A stretch of DNA of 64,000 nucleotides from Paulinella micropora (lineage: Eukaryota > Cercozoa > Imbricatea > Euglyphida). The stretch spans positions 173,970-237,969 of the forward strand of contig BJOX01000074.1 in assembly GCA_009731375.1 (NCBI GenBank). The letters are read 5' to 3'. Made by a program: the position numbers and the translations under genes. Position 1 is the first letter of the stretch. Every line of letters begins with the position of its first letter. The notes beneath the pieces are model-generated. The model saw only the letters and a program-made list of their open reading frames with translations. It was not told the DNA's origin and made no database searches. This document shows positions 24,114-36,342 of the stretch, piece by piece.

Positions 24114-24233
24114 TTATACTAAGATTATTATATTTTAGTATTTTTAAAAATAATTAATCAATTGAAACTTTTTAGAAAAAGTTTCACAAAAAAGATTTTG
24201 CTCAAAGATTTTTTCAAAATCTTTGTATATAAT

Positions 24234-27200
24234 ATGTCGCAATATAAATCATGACTCGGCTTGTCAGAAATCGCGACAGATAGCCTTTCAATCGCCAACC
24301 TTGACCTAACCAATACCAACATAGTTGGTTTAAACACAAACAGACTGCCAGAAGATGACAACCTAATAAATCTTTATTATACTGATGCGCGATTTGACAC
24401 ACGTCTCGCTTTAAAGTCAACAACAGACTTAAAAGAAGGGCTTAATTATTATTGGACTGATAACCGCTTTGATGGTCGGTTCGCTTTAAAATCAACAACT
24501 GACCTAAAAGAAGGACTTAATTATTATTATACTGATGTGCAATTTGACACACGTCTCGCTTTAAAATCAACAACAGACTTAAAAGAAGGGATTAATTATT
24601 ATTGGACTGATAACCGCTTTGATGGTCGGCTCGCTTTAAAATCAACAACTGACCTAAAAGAAGATAGTAATTTATATTATACTGATGGAAGGTTTGATGC
24701 TAGGCTTTTATTAAAAACGACCGGGGACTTAAAAGAAGGAACTAATTTATACTATACCACAGCAAGCTAATACCTATTTTGATGCTAGGCTTTTATTAAA
24801 GACGACCGCAGACTTAAAAGAGGGAACTAATTTATATTATACCACAGCGAGAGCAAATACAGATTTTGATGCTAGGCTTTTATTAAAAACGACCACAGAC
24901 TTAAAAGAAGGCACTAATTTATATTATACCACAGCGAGAGCAAATACAGATTTTGATGCTAGGCTTTTATTAAAAACGACCGCAGTCTTAAAAGAGGGAG
25001 CTAATTTATATTATACCACAGCGAGAGCAAATACAGATTTTGATGCTAGGCTTTTATTAAAAACGACCGCAGACTTAAAAGAAGGCACTAATTTATATTA
25101 TACTGACGGCAGATTTGACACAAGATTTTCTAATAAATCAACAACAAACTTAGCCGAAGGAACTAATTTATATTACACCACAGCGAGAGCAAATACAGAT
25201 TTTGATATACGAATAGGTAATAAATCAATAGATGCTTTAAGTGATGTATCAATAACAGGCACACCATCAGACAATCAGTTGCTTATTTATAGCGGGACAA
25301 TGGAGAAACACAACATCACCTTTTCTGAGATTAGACGGCACTGCCAGTATGACGGGAGGGCTAAATATGGGAAACCAAAGTATAACAAATGTTAATTTAG
25401 TTGATGATATTGATGTTTCTGTTCTTGATACTTCGGTGGTTAAACTAACAGGAGACCAAACTATCGGAGGAAATAAAAAATTTACATCAACTTTAGAAGT
25501 AAGTGGTTCATCACATCCTACTTCTTTTGATGGTATTAGCATAGCCTTTGATACAAAAATAGGAATGATTGCAGCACAAAAAACAGCAACAGCGACTTGG
25601 TATCCGATACAAATAACTGGTTCATATGTAGAGTTATATTCAGGTAATAATGTAATCGCGACCGCATCTGGCACAACATTAAGTTTAAACAACAACAAAA
25701 TTACAAACTTGGCAACTCCTACATTAGCAACGGACGGGGCAAACAAAAGTTATGTAGATACATTAGACCTACAAAATGTGAAACTAACAAGAAACCAAAC
25801 CATAGCAGGAATTAAGACATATAGCAGTGGTGTTGAAATAACTGGAAATTCAATAAATTCAACAACAAAGGGCACATTCATCGTTTTTAATTCTACCAGT
25901 AATATCGGGTCAATTGCTAGTTTGGTTATGAAAACAAATACGTATTACAACTTTGAAATTTCTGCGAAAAAAAAGTTTTATTATAGATGGGACGATTGTT
26001 TCGTGGTTTAATGCTACAGCTTAGATTGTAATAGTAGTCGGATTGTTAATCTGGGAGCACGGCACAAAATGCGAATGAAGTGGTGAATAGACAATATCTG
26101 GATGACAATTGTGTGAAACTAACAACAGACCAAACAATAACAGGAAGTAAAACATTCAATGGGGCGAGCACTGTAATAAAATATCTAACTTTAACACAAA
26201 CGGCTGATTTTAATAATCAAGATGGTGGTAATATAACATATAATGGGGCGAGGATATTAAACCAAAATGGAGGAGAAAAATTCTTTTCACAGAGAACTGG
26301 TGATTATCAATATTTTTTATTTACTCTAAATACTGCTACAAGTGGAACCGCGAACCAAAGAGGTTATGTATTCACGAATGTAGCATTTGATGTAAAAGGA
26401 GCTGGTCTTTATATTTCAAAACTTTGGATAATAAAAGTGCTTCATCTGACATCGTCCGTTTTCACAATATGAATTCAAACAACATAACAAGCGCTGGAAC
26501 AATAACTGGAACATCAATCACTTCAACTGCTGGCATAACTACAACAACATTAACAACGAGTGATAATATAGTAGTCGGAGCGGGTAAAAAAATATTTGTA
26601 GATAGATCGGCGAATGCTAATAATAAATTAGTTTTATATGATAATGGAACAGGTTCAACAACTGCATTATATGGGTTTGGTATTGGTAATGCAACATAAA
26701 TGTATAATGTTGATGGTTCTGGGGGGAACCACATATTTTATCATAGTGCGGCGACAGAATTATTAAGAATAAACGATACCGCAATTACGGCTTCAAAGAC
26801 ATTTACTCTTCCAACAATATCCAGCCGTTATTTGACACTAAGACAAAGACCAGTTTATACTTACGACCCGCAAATATTTATGAAATCAGGAGGATATTCA
26901 AATTATGGAGTAATCTGTGCCTCTAATGGAATTCTCCATGGTTGGACTACTTCAAACTCAACAGGTGAGCCTTCTGGTAGTTATAATTATGTTCCGCTTA
27001 ACGGAGCTTGGACAAACTCATCGGATAGGCGATTAAAATCAAATATTAAAACATTAGCATGTGGTGAATGCTGTGAGAAATTAATGAAAATAAATTGTTG
27101 TTCGTATTATTTGAAAACGGACAAAAAGAAAGAAAAAAAGAACCACGGATTTATTGCCGACGAGGTTAAAAAAATATTTCCTGAATTTGTATCTGAAAGC

Positions 27201-27404
27201 GGAATAAAAGCAGACGATGGAGATGGCTACCTTGAAGGCATAACATATACAGATTTTATACCAATATTAGTCAGTGCTTTTCAACACATGGCGGAAAAAG
27301 TGATTAATTTAGAAAAACAAAATAAAAATCTCATGATTATTATAGAAGATCTAACCAACCAATTAGCAGAAATCCGAGCAGTCGTTTATTCAAATGTCCA
27401 ATAA
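24234..27404 (+). pseudogene. S74-type virion fibre protein, element 1
   Basis: ATG at 24234, with a TGA within eight codons and at least five later frameshifts (near 24770, 25295, 25970, 26220, 26440 and 26698). Order: a conserved head, many repeats of the pattern TTDLKEGTNLYYTDARFDAR, beta-rich repeats with VVKLTGDQTI, and a C-terminal intramolecular chaperone (SDRRLKSNIKTL ... GFIADEV ... YTDFIPILVSAFQHM) with a terminal coiled coil. In phage tailspikes the S74 (endosialidase) domain trimerises the fibre and cleaves itself off before the Ser. The protein is probably a receptor-binding spike, and this copy cannot be made intact. Confidence 0.7.
24780..25115 (+). repeat. 87-bp tandem repeats in the fibre gene
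   Basis: About four copies of an 87-bp unit starting TTTTGATGCTAGGCTTTTAT, each encoding the DLKEGTNLYYTTARANTD type of repeat. Degenerate copies with a shorter period precede them from about 24375. Copy number is likely variable. Confidence 0.75.
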
Positions 27405-27816
27405 TACAACTAGACTTCACAGACCACCGCCTATTATGGATATGGATGGCGAACTAACTCCCGAATTAAAGTCTCGTGTTCTTGAAGTAGAACTAAAGAC
27501 TGAGGAAAAAAAAGTAGAGCACGAATTGGAAGATAACTGGAATTGTTGTTGTATAAAAATCAGACTGACTGACAGCCGACTTATTAAATACTTATTTCAA
27601 ATGGGTATCATCTTTGCCATTATAACCCTTTGTATAGTTAGGCTATCTGAAAAGAACTTACCTTGTGAGGTAGCCAACACTTATGTGGGAATTTTGACTT
27701 TACTCATAGGAATTTGCCTTCCATCGCCTTCTTCAAGTAAGAAACGATATTTTACTCATGCACTTCGTGCCTTCGTAAAACATCGGCCACCATTAAAGTA
27801 TAAAAACGATGTTTGA
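27394..27816 (+). CDS. Small two-helix membrane protein, element 1
   Basis: 140 residues, overlapping the fibre gene's end by 11 bp. An N-terminal charged part contains KKVEHELEDNWNCCCIK, followed by two hydrophobic segments (about LFQMGIIFAIITLCIV and YVGILTLLIGICL). It is very similar to 49006-49353 of element 2 and is one of the few element 1 genes still open. The C-terminus runs about 25 residues longer than the element 2 protein. An internal-membrane virion component is possible; no named family. Confidence 0.6.
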   Translation: MSNNTTRLHRPPPIMDMDGELTPELKSRVLEVELKTEEKKVEHELEDNWNCCCIKIRLTDSRLIKYLFQMGIIFAIITLCIVRLSEKNLPCEVANTYVGILTLLIGICLPSPSSSKKRYFTHALRAFVKHRPPLKYKNDV

Positions 27817-27860
27817 GAATAAGCGAGAGTGCGAAGCACAAAGTGAAATTCTCAAATGTC
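27808..27860. promoter_or_regulatory. Palindromic module, element 1 type 1
   Basis: Arms GATGTTTGAGAAT and ATTCTCAAATGTC enclose AAGCGAGAGTGCGAAGCAC. It overlaps the end of the membrane-protein gene and lies between convergent genes. Other copies are at 28630, 29993, 32111 and 36880. Confidence 0.7.
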
Positions 27861-28109
27861 AAAGCATTCATATACTTGAGTTTTATACCACATACTATTA
27901 CCAGCACAGAATAAAGGAATACTTTCACTAAATGACCGACAATCGTTTAACCCATTGTTAATATAAATACAAGTAAAATTATTATTTAGACCCGATTGAA
28001 TGCAGTGAATACAATTTTCTTTTTTCTGACCAAAGTCTCTATTTAAAATGAAAAAATAACACATAGTCCGAGCAATAGCCGAGCACATAAACAAGAATAT
28101 TAAAATCAT
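27852..28109 (-). CDS. Cys-rich secreted-type protein, element 1
   Basis: 85 residues with an N-terminal hydrophobic segment (ILIFLFMCSAIA) that looks like a signal peptide, then six or more Cys including CIHCIQSG and a C-terminal WYKTQVYEC. It lies opposite in strand to its neighbours, at the same place as 49447-49671 in element 2. A disulphide-stabilised secreted or virion-surface peptide is a reasonable reading; the function is unknown. Confidence 0.5.
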   Translation of the reverse strand: MILIFLFMCSAIARTMCYFFILNRDFGQKKENCIHCIQSGLNNNFTCIYINNGLNDCRSFSESIPLFCAGNSMWYKTQVYECFDI

Positions 28110-28178
28110 TTTTTTTATATATTATATATGATTTGAAACTATTTTTGCTAAAAGATTTTTTTTTAATCTTTGTATAGT

Positions 28179-28538
28179 ATGTCGGAGCACAAATACCAAA
28201 AGATTATTTTTCTGAGCAATGATTTCGTGGGAAGCAAAACATTTAATAAAAATATTCAAATGTCATTTACACCCACCAAACTGAATGTTAAGTTTATTCA
28301 TTATACGAACGACCAATCAGAAACAAAAACCAGAATTCTTTATATGGACAGAATTGGAATTATTGGCACATTTGCAGATAGTAATATAGCGAATATTTCA
28401 AACCTCAGTTATCATTTGGGTGTAGTGGGTTGGACGGACGGACAATATACATTTAAAGTATTAAAAAGCGATGCGGGTGAATTAGATACTGATAATTTAG
28501 CGGGAAGAATTGTTGTGTGCTTAGAGTTTTTAGGCTGA
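28179..28538 (+). CDS. Conserved 120-residue protein, element 1
   Basis: ATG at 28179 (an upstream in-frame ATG at 28170 is less likely because the element 2 homologue starts here). It has beta-rich composition with the signature IIFLSNDF, DRIGIIGTFADSN and a Trp-Thr-Asp-Gly turn. It is intact in both elements and lies immediately before the ATPase, so a structural virion role (for example a cement protein) is likely but unproven. Confidence 0.55.
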   Translation: MSEHKYQKIIFLSNDFVGSKTFNKNIQMSFTPTKLNVKFIHYTNDQSETKTRILYMDRIGIIGTFADSNIANISNLSYHLGVVGWTDGQYTFKVLKSDAGELDTDNLAGRIVVCLEFLG

Positions 28539-28629
28539 TATTTATCAACTTCACTCTCATTCGCTTCTCTCATTCTCGTTTGTTGATAAACATCGTAAAA
28601 CCATTTAATTTCTTGTAAATGAAAAAAAC

Positions 28630-28682
28630 GATGTTTTAGAATAAGAGAGAGTGCGGAGCACGAATCGCAATTCCAAAATATC
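28630..28682. promoter_or_regulatory. Palindromic module, element 1 type 1
   Basis: Arms GATGTTTTAGAAT and ATTCCAAAATATC around AAGAGAGAGTGCGGAGCAC. It ends 0 bp before the ATPase start codon at 28683. Confidence 0.75.
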
Positions 28683-29499
28683 ATGGAGAAAATCAATAAT
28701 GTGAAGGCGAAACCAGTGAAGCAGGAAGGCGAAGGAGACAAAAAAGCAAAAGGTTATAAATTATTTAATAAGCCGTATGCCGATATATTTTTGCTAGCCC
28801 GTAAAAAGAGCGGGAAAACGACAGCACTTTTTGAAATACTGAAACGGACAACAGACAGAAAAACCCGTATTGTCATTATCGCTTCAACAATACACAAGGA
28901 CTACATTTATAAAGCAATGGTAAAGCACTTTAAGAACAGGGAAAACCCAATGGCGATTTATACATTTCTTAAATCAGATGGTGTTAATGTGATAGACTAT
29001 GAACTTGACAGACTGAACAGACATGACGAGCAACACGAAGGCGAAGTAAAACAGGACAAAGAGGAAATAGAGAAACCACAATTTCTTTATTTCGGAAAAG
29101 AAGAAAAAAAAGAAAACTACAGAACCAAAAGAACGACCAAGTAAGTATATTTCACCAGAGGTTGTTTTTGTTTTGGTCGATTTAGGAAGTGGAATAAGAG
29201 ATAAGTCCGTAAGCGATTTGTTAAAAAAGAACAGACACTATACAAGTAAGGTGATTATGTCAAGCTAGTATCTGAACGACCTACGGCCAGAAGCCATTAA
29301 GCAGTTAGATTATTTATTAATCTTTCCGAGTCAGTCTCAGGACGAAATGGAACTCGTGTATAAACACTTAGACTTATCTTTTGACTTTGACTACTTTCTG
29401 GAAAAGTATCACGAAGCAACAAAGGAGCGATTTAATTTTCTTTATGTCTCAAGTGTTGATGATGAGTTTAAAAAAAATTTAGCCTATCGCATGAAATAA
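28683..29499 (+). pseudogene. Packaging ATPase, element 1
   Basis: The first frame (to 29144) has the Walker A loop ARKKSGKTTAL. A frameshift near 29118 leads into VVFVLVDLGSG (Walker B, with Val where element 2 has the first Asp), a TAG at 29267 in place of the Gln of the SSQ sensor, and a C-terminus ending at 29499. The family is the FtsK/HerA-like A32 ATPase that packages DNA in Polintons, virophages and adenovirus-like viruses. It is inactive as written. Confidence 0.75.
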
Positions 29500-29584
29500 T
29501 ATTTTTATATAAACAATTTTCAATTGTGTTATAGCAAAAATCAATTAATTGATTTTTTATAACTATTTTTTTTTAATGTATATT

Positions 29585-29897
29585 ATGCCAGTATCACCAG
29601 TGATAATTTCACAACCATCAGGATACAACATCGGATACAATCCATTAATGCCACAGAAGGGAGGAAAAAAGAAAACTAAGAAGAAGGGATGTGGACAAAA
29701 GGGAGGAAAGATTAACTGGGCAAAGGTCGGAAAAACGGCCTTGGCTGTTAATAAAATTCCTTCGCGATAATAAGGTAATCTCTAGAACTGCGGGGGCATT
29801 GAGTAGCATTGGGGTGCCTTACGCAGGTAGTGTTAGTGCTACAGCATCAAAACTCGGATATGGTAAGCAACGAGGAGGGGCTGTAAAGTTTCATTAA
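29585..29897 (+). pseudogene. Small basic GG-motif protein, element 1
   Basis: Starts MPVSPVIISQPSGYNIGYN; a frameshift near 29755 joins it to a frame ending KQRGGAVKFH. It is Lys/Gly-rich with several GG pairs. Homologue of 51135-51440. Confidence 0.6.
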
Positions 29898-29992
29898 ATG
29901 ATGATATTTGTTTTCAAATTCTAAAGATATTTTATTCTGACTTCGTCATCATAAAATGTCGATGACCATTATTTTTTCCTAAAATAAAAAAC

Positions 29993-30045
29993 GATGTTTT
30001 AGAATAAGAGAGAGTGCGAAGCACGAAGCGCAATTCTAAAATATC
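29993..30045. promoter_or_regulatory. Palindromic module, element 1 type 1
   Basis: Same arms as the 28630 copy. It ends 2 bp before the ATG at 30048. Confidence 0.75.
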
Positions 30046-30047
30046 AA

Positions 30048-32006
30048 ATGGTTGCTAAAACAAAAAAAACAAGGAAACCTAAGGTAAGACCCCCGCGGGT
30101 TTATAGGAATAAGAGCGGGAGGCCGTATATTATCCAGAAGGGCAAAAAATATTATCTTAATTTTGGTAAGAAAACAAATGATATGAGCACACTTCAAATC
30201 GTTAAGTTGTTTTTGAAATATATTGGTAAACCAAAGTCGCAAAGGGTTAGTCGCAAACCAAGAGAAAAAATAATCAAATCTGATTTCAATCGTCTTGAAC
30301 ACGAGAACAGAAACCAGATACAAAGTAACTTACAAAAGAAATATGAGTTAATACATGACGAGGAAGAAAAGGAAAAGAAGAAGAGGGAAGATGTGATAGA
30401 AGAAAAGAAAAGGCTAGAAAGAAAAGATATAGCCGATGCTAAGGAAAGACAAGAGATAATGGATAGGGAACATGAAAGAGAACTGGCGGAGATTAATGAA
30501 AGAAAGGAAGAAATAGATAGGACATTAAGAAGAGAAAAAAACTCATAGAAGATGTAAAATATGAAGAAGACAGAAAAAATAGAATACAAGCATTACCACC
30601 GCCGCCGCAGTATCAATATATTATGCCACCGCAACAGGGACAGCCACAAGTTCAGGCACAAGCACAATATCAGGCACCGCAAGTTCAGGCGGTAAACCCA
30701 CTAGAACTAAAATCGGCGGAAAAGTTAATTAAAGATGCTGGTTATGGTGACGATTTCCTGAGTGGTTTAAAAGATGAAGGCAAAATACAACTAGCAGAGG
30801 ATATAAGAAAATATATGAATTTAGGCTCCAAAATAGAAGAAGTTAAAAAACACCTTGAACAAGCACAACAAACCGCTGAAAAACTCAAAAAATGAACCAA
30901 AATTTAGGAAACCAACCAGAGGAGGCTAAATACAAAGCAATGTTAAAGAATGGATTGTCAAATAGTAATATTGAAAAAAACTGACTATTAAAATTCTTGG
31001 TGAAGCATTAAAGGAAAAACTTCAAAATGAAGGCCACGATGTTAAAGGTTGGAACCAAAGGGCATCATGGATAATAGACAAAACAATAGAACATAAAATA
31101 GATGTAGGAAATGAAAAGAATGAAGTAAAAAAGAAACTCGCAGAATATTTGGGATTACAAACGGGAACTGGATTAGAAGATTTGATTAATAAAGTGTTTT
31201 CAGTGGAAAACATTAAAAAGTATTTATCACGAAAAGAATGGGTTCATTCAATGAGAAAAAAATATTATGTTAATGCTCTTATAAATAAATATAGAAATGA
31301 GCAACAGCAACCAGACTCCAACGAAGTTGAAGATGCGACCTTCGGTCAGCAAGCAGAGCCACAGCCTGAGCCACTACCACAGCAACCAGAACAAGAGCAA
31401 TCACAGCCAGAGCCACAGCCAGAGCCAGAGCAACAGCCCGACCCACAGCAACCACAGCCAGAGGAGCCAGAGCAACCAGAGCCACAGCCAGAGCAAGTCC
31501 CCTTACAAGGAGAGGGTCGCGGTTTAATGACTAATGAAATAGATGAAATAATGAAAAAATATGCATGGTATCTCGGAGCGATAGCAAGTGATGAAATCTA
31601 CAAGTTGAAGCCCGGAAGCAGAAAGCGATATGAATTTATTATGAATTTGGACAATCACAAACAAGCGGGGTCTCATTGGATTGCCGTATGGATAAGTCTA
31701 GATAAAGACAGGAGTGTTGAAGTCTATGACCTATAAGCACTTTATGAACCTACTGAAGACTTCCAGCAACAAATGAAACAACTAATTGACCGAAGCCAGC
31801 CAAGCACATATCTATTAATGAAAGTAAATAAGGTTAAAAATCAATCAAACACCTCAGACACGTGTGGTTGGCATAGTATGAGGTTTTTAATGGAGCGGGC
31901 GAAAGGAAACCGGTTTAAGTTTGCTAGTGGCTATACAGACTTAAAAGAAGAAGAAACGGAAAAATTAAAAGCACAGAATGGGTATGGTTTTGACACCTTT
32001 TTGTAA
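30048..32006 (+). pseudogene. Adenain-like protease with long N-terminal region, element 1
   Basis: Starts MVAKTKKTRKPK, equivalent to the element 2 start at 51493. An N-terminal basic part and a Lys/Glu coiled coil run to 30548; further pieces follow in other frames (30623-30895, about 30960-31736, 31773-32006). A Pro/Gln/Glu-rich linker lies at 31300-31500. The C-terminus keeps the His (SHWIAVW) and Cys (DTCGWHS) blocks of a C48/adenain-type cysteine protease, with a TAA just after the Asp block (VYDL). It would mature capsid proteins; this copy is broken several times. Confidence 0.7.
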
Positions 32007-32110
32007 ATGATACTTTGTTCTGACTTCGTCATCACAAAATACAAGCGAAGCATTGTGACGGGCTCCACCCTCACATCGAAGACCAATTTATTTTTTCAAT
32101 AAAGAAAAAA

Positions 32111-32206
32111 ACGATGTTTAGAATATAAACGAAGTGTTATAGCAAAATTCGCGGGCGAATTTTTTATAAGAGAGAGTGCGGAGCACGAAGCGCAATTCTA
32201 AATATC
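32111..32206. promoter_or_regulatory. Palindromic module with a second palindrome inside it
   Basis: The type 1 module is split after its left arm by another hairpin around AAATTCGCGGGCGAATTT. The same second type (GCAAAATCGCGAGCGATTTT) stands alone at about 34790. The module ends directly before the penton-like ATG at 32207. Confidence 0.7.
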
Positions 32207-33015
32207 ATGGACTACAAGGGAGGAAGAAATTCGGGTATCTATTACATAAATAGTAAAAATAGGATAACTGGCACAGACAGCGACTTTACACACGAAGTCA
32301 ATATGAAGGGACTAGACAATCCAACACACTGCAAAATATTACACATTTACATTCCAAAATCATATTACTCTGTCGCCAGTCCTTACAATACCTTTACGCT
32401 TAGCGAAGACGGGTATGAGGCTTTAATTACGATACCTGAGGGAAACTACACAATGAACAACTTAAACAATAAACTATCTGAGATATTGACGGCAGACAGC
32501 CCAAATAATTATACTTATGTTGTCTCAAGCAACAACACAAACACAGACCCTGAAGACGGCAAATTAACTTTCAGTGTAACGGGCAATGTTGGTATTCAAC
32601 CGAGGTTCATATTTGACGGCGAAACTCGTATTCATGAGGTTATGGGGTTTGATAGAAATTCAACATATTTCTTCGCAAATAATTTTATTAAATCACCAAA
32701 TGTAATTATTCTAACTGGTGAAAAAACTCTGTATCTTCAATCAGACTTAGTGGGGGAAGGAGATAATCACGTGCTGCAAGAAATATACACTGCCAACGAA
32801 ATTCCATTTGGAGCCATTATATACGACGGGAGTGGGTCTGAGTATGGTAAGAAATTATCAACCAGTTCAAATAATGTAGATTTTATCTTACAGACGAAAA
32901 CGATCAGGTTATAAATCTTAATGGGTTAGGTATTGTTATGACATTATTAATTTACAGAGAGACTAATTATTTTAATTTATTTTCATCGTTTTTCAATTTG
33001 TTAAAATCCAAGTGA
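32207..33015 (+). pseudogene. Penton-like minor capsid protein, element 1
   Basis: Open from ATG 32207 to about 32880, where a small deletion shifts frame; the homologous ending continues to TGA at 33013-33015. Strong similarity to 53583-54395 along its length (YYINSKNRITG, HCKILHIYIPKSYYSV, TRIHEVMGFDRNSTYFF). In Polintons the minor capsid protein is a single jelly-roll penton at the five-fold vertices; I infer the role from position beside the capsid gene. Confidence 0.6.
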
Positions 33016-33020
33016 TATCG

Positions 33021-33076
33021 GAAGGGGCTGTGCCATTTTCCAAACCCGCGGGGTATAGTAGGGGTGGAACCCCTCC
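33021..33076. promoter_or_regulatory. GC-rich palindromic module, element 1
   Basis: Reads GGAAGGGGCTGTGCC, TTTCCAAACCC and TAGGGGTGGAACCCCTCC. A relative lies inverted inside the polymerase gene at 39561-39629. It directly follows the penton-like stop. Confidence 0.65.
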
Positions 33077-33180
33077 AATAAAATATCAATAATTAATTTT
33101 AATTTTAGAATTATTTATTTTTTCTATAAATATATTCTGGTGAATTAGTTAATTTTCACAACTGCCTAAAAAAACAAAAA

Positions 33181-34707
33181 TGCCAACTCAACACGGCGGA
33201 GAATTAGACTTCAGTAAGACTGATTATATCAGCGGTTTGTATCGCCTTAACAAACTTACTCCTCGAATGTTGTTCTTACTTCAGCGGGCGGTCAGGAAAG
33301 CACATTCGACCTTATCAGTCGCCCATTTAACTTGGCAAAGTCGGTGCTGAGTTTCACTTACGCCCCAGGTGCTTCAGGAGTTGCTGATAGACACAATCGT
33401 ATTTTTATGGATTGTTTGAGTATGATTAGACAGATTCAACTTCAAACCCGTAGCGGTGTTTATTTGTGTGATTTGAATAATGTCGGAACTATTACGAAAA
33501 TGATTTGGAAGCCTGAGACTTCATTGAAGGACTTTTTGGCTCTTGAGAACCATGGAGCAGGTCTTGGTGTTGGGTGTATGCTTCAAAAGTGTAATGCTGA
33601 TGGACGTGCTACAACAGCCTTTACTGCTAACGTGTATGCTGGGTCAACAGGCAAGTGTAGCGACTGTAGCGGGTAATATTGATACCGATGGTCACCTTCA
33701 GGCAACATTAAACCGTTTTGGTAATGCTATTGCTGGGGCTATCGCTCCTCCATCACTTAATGCACGAAGACATGATGATACTTTGCTGACAACTGGAGCG
33801 GGTGCTTTGTCTGCTGTGAATGTTTCATACACTGAGGCGAAGTATCTTGAGGGAGGTATTGGTGGTGCTAACACAGACCCCATTATTTTCGTGAAGATTC
33901 CATTGTCTATGATTTACAATACTATTTTCGCACTTGATAAGACTATTATGTTTCCTGAAATTCTGACCATGAGAATTGTTTGGGCTAGTAATAGAACTGT
34001 TTATCACGTTGGTGGTGTTGATGCTAATACAGGTCTTGCTACCACCATTAACACAGCAAATCAAGGTTCTTTTCCTTGCACCGCTAATTTGCAGGTTGTA
34101 AATTTAAAATTGTTTCCAGCGGTTGAAACAAACCCTGATGTTATCCAGTCTATTCAACAAAAAGTGAGCAGTGCCGAAGGTATGTCTTTTACGATTGACT
34201 ACCCATACTCATACAAAAACACAATTCAGGCATCTACAAGTCAGAACATTATTATGAGGTTCGATAGAGGACACGGACGGAGAATTAAGAAAATTTACCA
34301 TTCAGCATTCAATAATGAAGAAACAAAGAATACCGCGTATGATAACGATAATAGGAATGGTTCAAAGATTACTTCCTTCTATACTACCCTTGACGGGTCT
34401 AGACTTCAAGATTTAATATTAGCACTGCTAATACAACCCTTGAAGATTACATTATCTAAAAAATAAGATTTAAGGCAGTGCTTTGGTAAATAGCAATGTC
34501 TATCAATACAACTGGTTCTGGGTTGATACATTTGACAACACTCGCCCTCTTTGGAGTAAAGACCAGAATGAAATTAGTGGGCTTGACCTTTCTCAAGAGA
34601 GACGCTGGGAGATGATGGCTACTACTGCAAATGTTGGTCTCAATCATTACACTCTGGCTATCACTCAGCGAGTTCAAGTGAAGGCGAATGTTATTACTAT
34701 TTCTTAA
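33181..34707 (+). pseudogene. Major capsid protein, element 1
   Basis: Starts MPTQHGGELDFS as in element 2, with a short deletion near 33270 and frameshifts near 33655 and 34410. Conserved blocks are MDCLSMIRQIQL, KTIMFPEILTMRIVW, RRIKKIYHS and NVYQYNWFWVDTFDNTRPLW. Position after the penton and overall length of about 500 residues fit the double jelly-roll capsid protein of Polinton-like viruses. It cannot be made as written. Confidence 0.7.
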
Positions 34708-34817
34708 TGGATATGAATAGATTTCTGAATAAAATATCAATGATTTAAATAATTTTTTTTTGTTTTATATATAAACTCGTTATATAGCAAAATCGCGAGC
34801 GATTTTTTATATACAAT

Positions 34818-36342
34818 ATGTCTCACTAGAGAAATTTAATCGCACAAAATCCAGTCGGAGATTTTATAAATGTCAAAGTAGGATATGATGGTGGTATTAA
34901 AACTGATAATATGAAAACTGCTTTTGGAGAAACACTAGTTGGACAATTAACTCCAGTTGTTTAGGAAATCTTTCCATACACCATTAATACAAGGGTATAG
35001 ACTAAAACAGAAACAAAATCTTCTGCGTCATTTTTGAATAATATGGCAGAATTAAAAACTCAAGCCGATAACACGGCGAATGCTATCCTAACAAGTAAAA
35101 GAAGAATAAAATATCGGACGGGTATGGGAGTTGTTGGTCGCTTCACTGCTATATGGACAACTGATGACACAAAATCCTATTATTCATGTGTAGGAATTGG
35201 TGAAAATGATTTTTCAAATGGTTTTCATTTTTATAAAACTAATGTCGGGATGAGTATTCTACATGCCAAAGGAGGGGCAACAACTTATATTCAACAAGCA
35301 ATCTGGGATGACCCGTGCAATGGGGTGTGTGTGTGTGGGGGGGGGGGGGGGGGGGGGGGGGGNNNNNNNNNNNNNNNNNNNNNNNNNNNNNNNNNNNNNN
35401 NNNNNNNNNNNNNNNNNNNNNNNNNNNNNNNNNNNNNNNNNNNNNNNNNNNNNNNNNNNNNNNNNNNNNNNNNNNNNNNNNNNNNNNNNNNNNNNNNNNN
35501 NNNNNNNNNNNNNNNNNNNNNNNNNNNNNNNNNNNNNNNNNNNNNNNNNNNNNNNNNNNNNNNNNNNNNNNNNNNNNNNNNNNNNNNNNNNNNNNNNNNN
35601 NNNNNNNNNNNNNTATGCCTGTTATTGATTGGAGTAAAGGAAATGTATTCCAAATTCAATTTCAATATTTAGGCTTTGGTGCTATAAGGTTTTCTATTGA
35701 AAATCCTACGACAGGCGAATTTCAATTAGTCCATACTATTAAGTATGCAAATGCCAACACAGGTGTAAGTCTAAGAATACTACTTTACCATTTACTGCAC
35801 TAATGAAGAATGATGCTTCTACCGGAATTCAAACTTTTAAAACCGCGAGTGTTGGATTATTTATTGAAGGAAGTAATACGATAAACACAAGTATAACAAA
35901 CGAAGTGGAAGGAAGCAAAGCAGCAAACACAACTGAAAGCCCTATTATTAGTATCAGGAATAAAGCAACATTTGATGCGGGCGGTGCAAATTTAACAAAT
36001 TATTCAAATGTTTATCCCACGTTGATAAGTATTACGAATGAAGATAGTAAGGCGTGTGTAGTGAGAATGGTATTGAATGGAACACTAACTGGAGCAGGTT
36101 TTGCGGATGTTGATTCTAAGTATTCAATTGTAGATACTGATACAAAGGCGAGTGCCGTTGCCAACGGAACAACCATTTTTAAACTTTACGTAAATTCTCA
36201 ATCAACTCAACAAATAAATCTTAGAAATTATGATATATATCTGTCCCCTAGTGATGTATTGACTTTTACACAGAAATCCATTGCTACTGCTAATAATGGT
36301 TCAAATGTTAATGTTATCGCTAACTTCATAGAAGACCAGTGA
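34818..36342 (+). pseudogene. Virion protein downstream of capsid, element 1
   Basis: Homologue of 56148-57431. Stops replace Gln in the fourth codon (TAG) and at the V-x-EIFPY block, and replace Trp at RV-x-TKTE. An assembly gap of 251 N preceded by (GT)n and poly-G sits at WDDPCNG (35325-35613), and a frameshift lies near 35790. The C-terminal half (35803-36342) is open and beta-rich, ending NFIEDQ like element 2. Confidence 0.65.

Noticed and set aside
34818-35020. Reassigned genetic code with TAG as glutamine
   Set aside because: TAG ends a conserved gene in element 2 (50095-50097), and element 1 carries many other frameshifts and stops, so decay explains it better.
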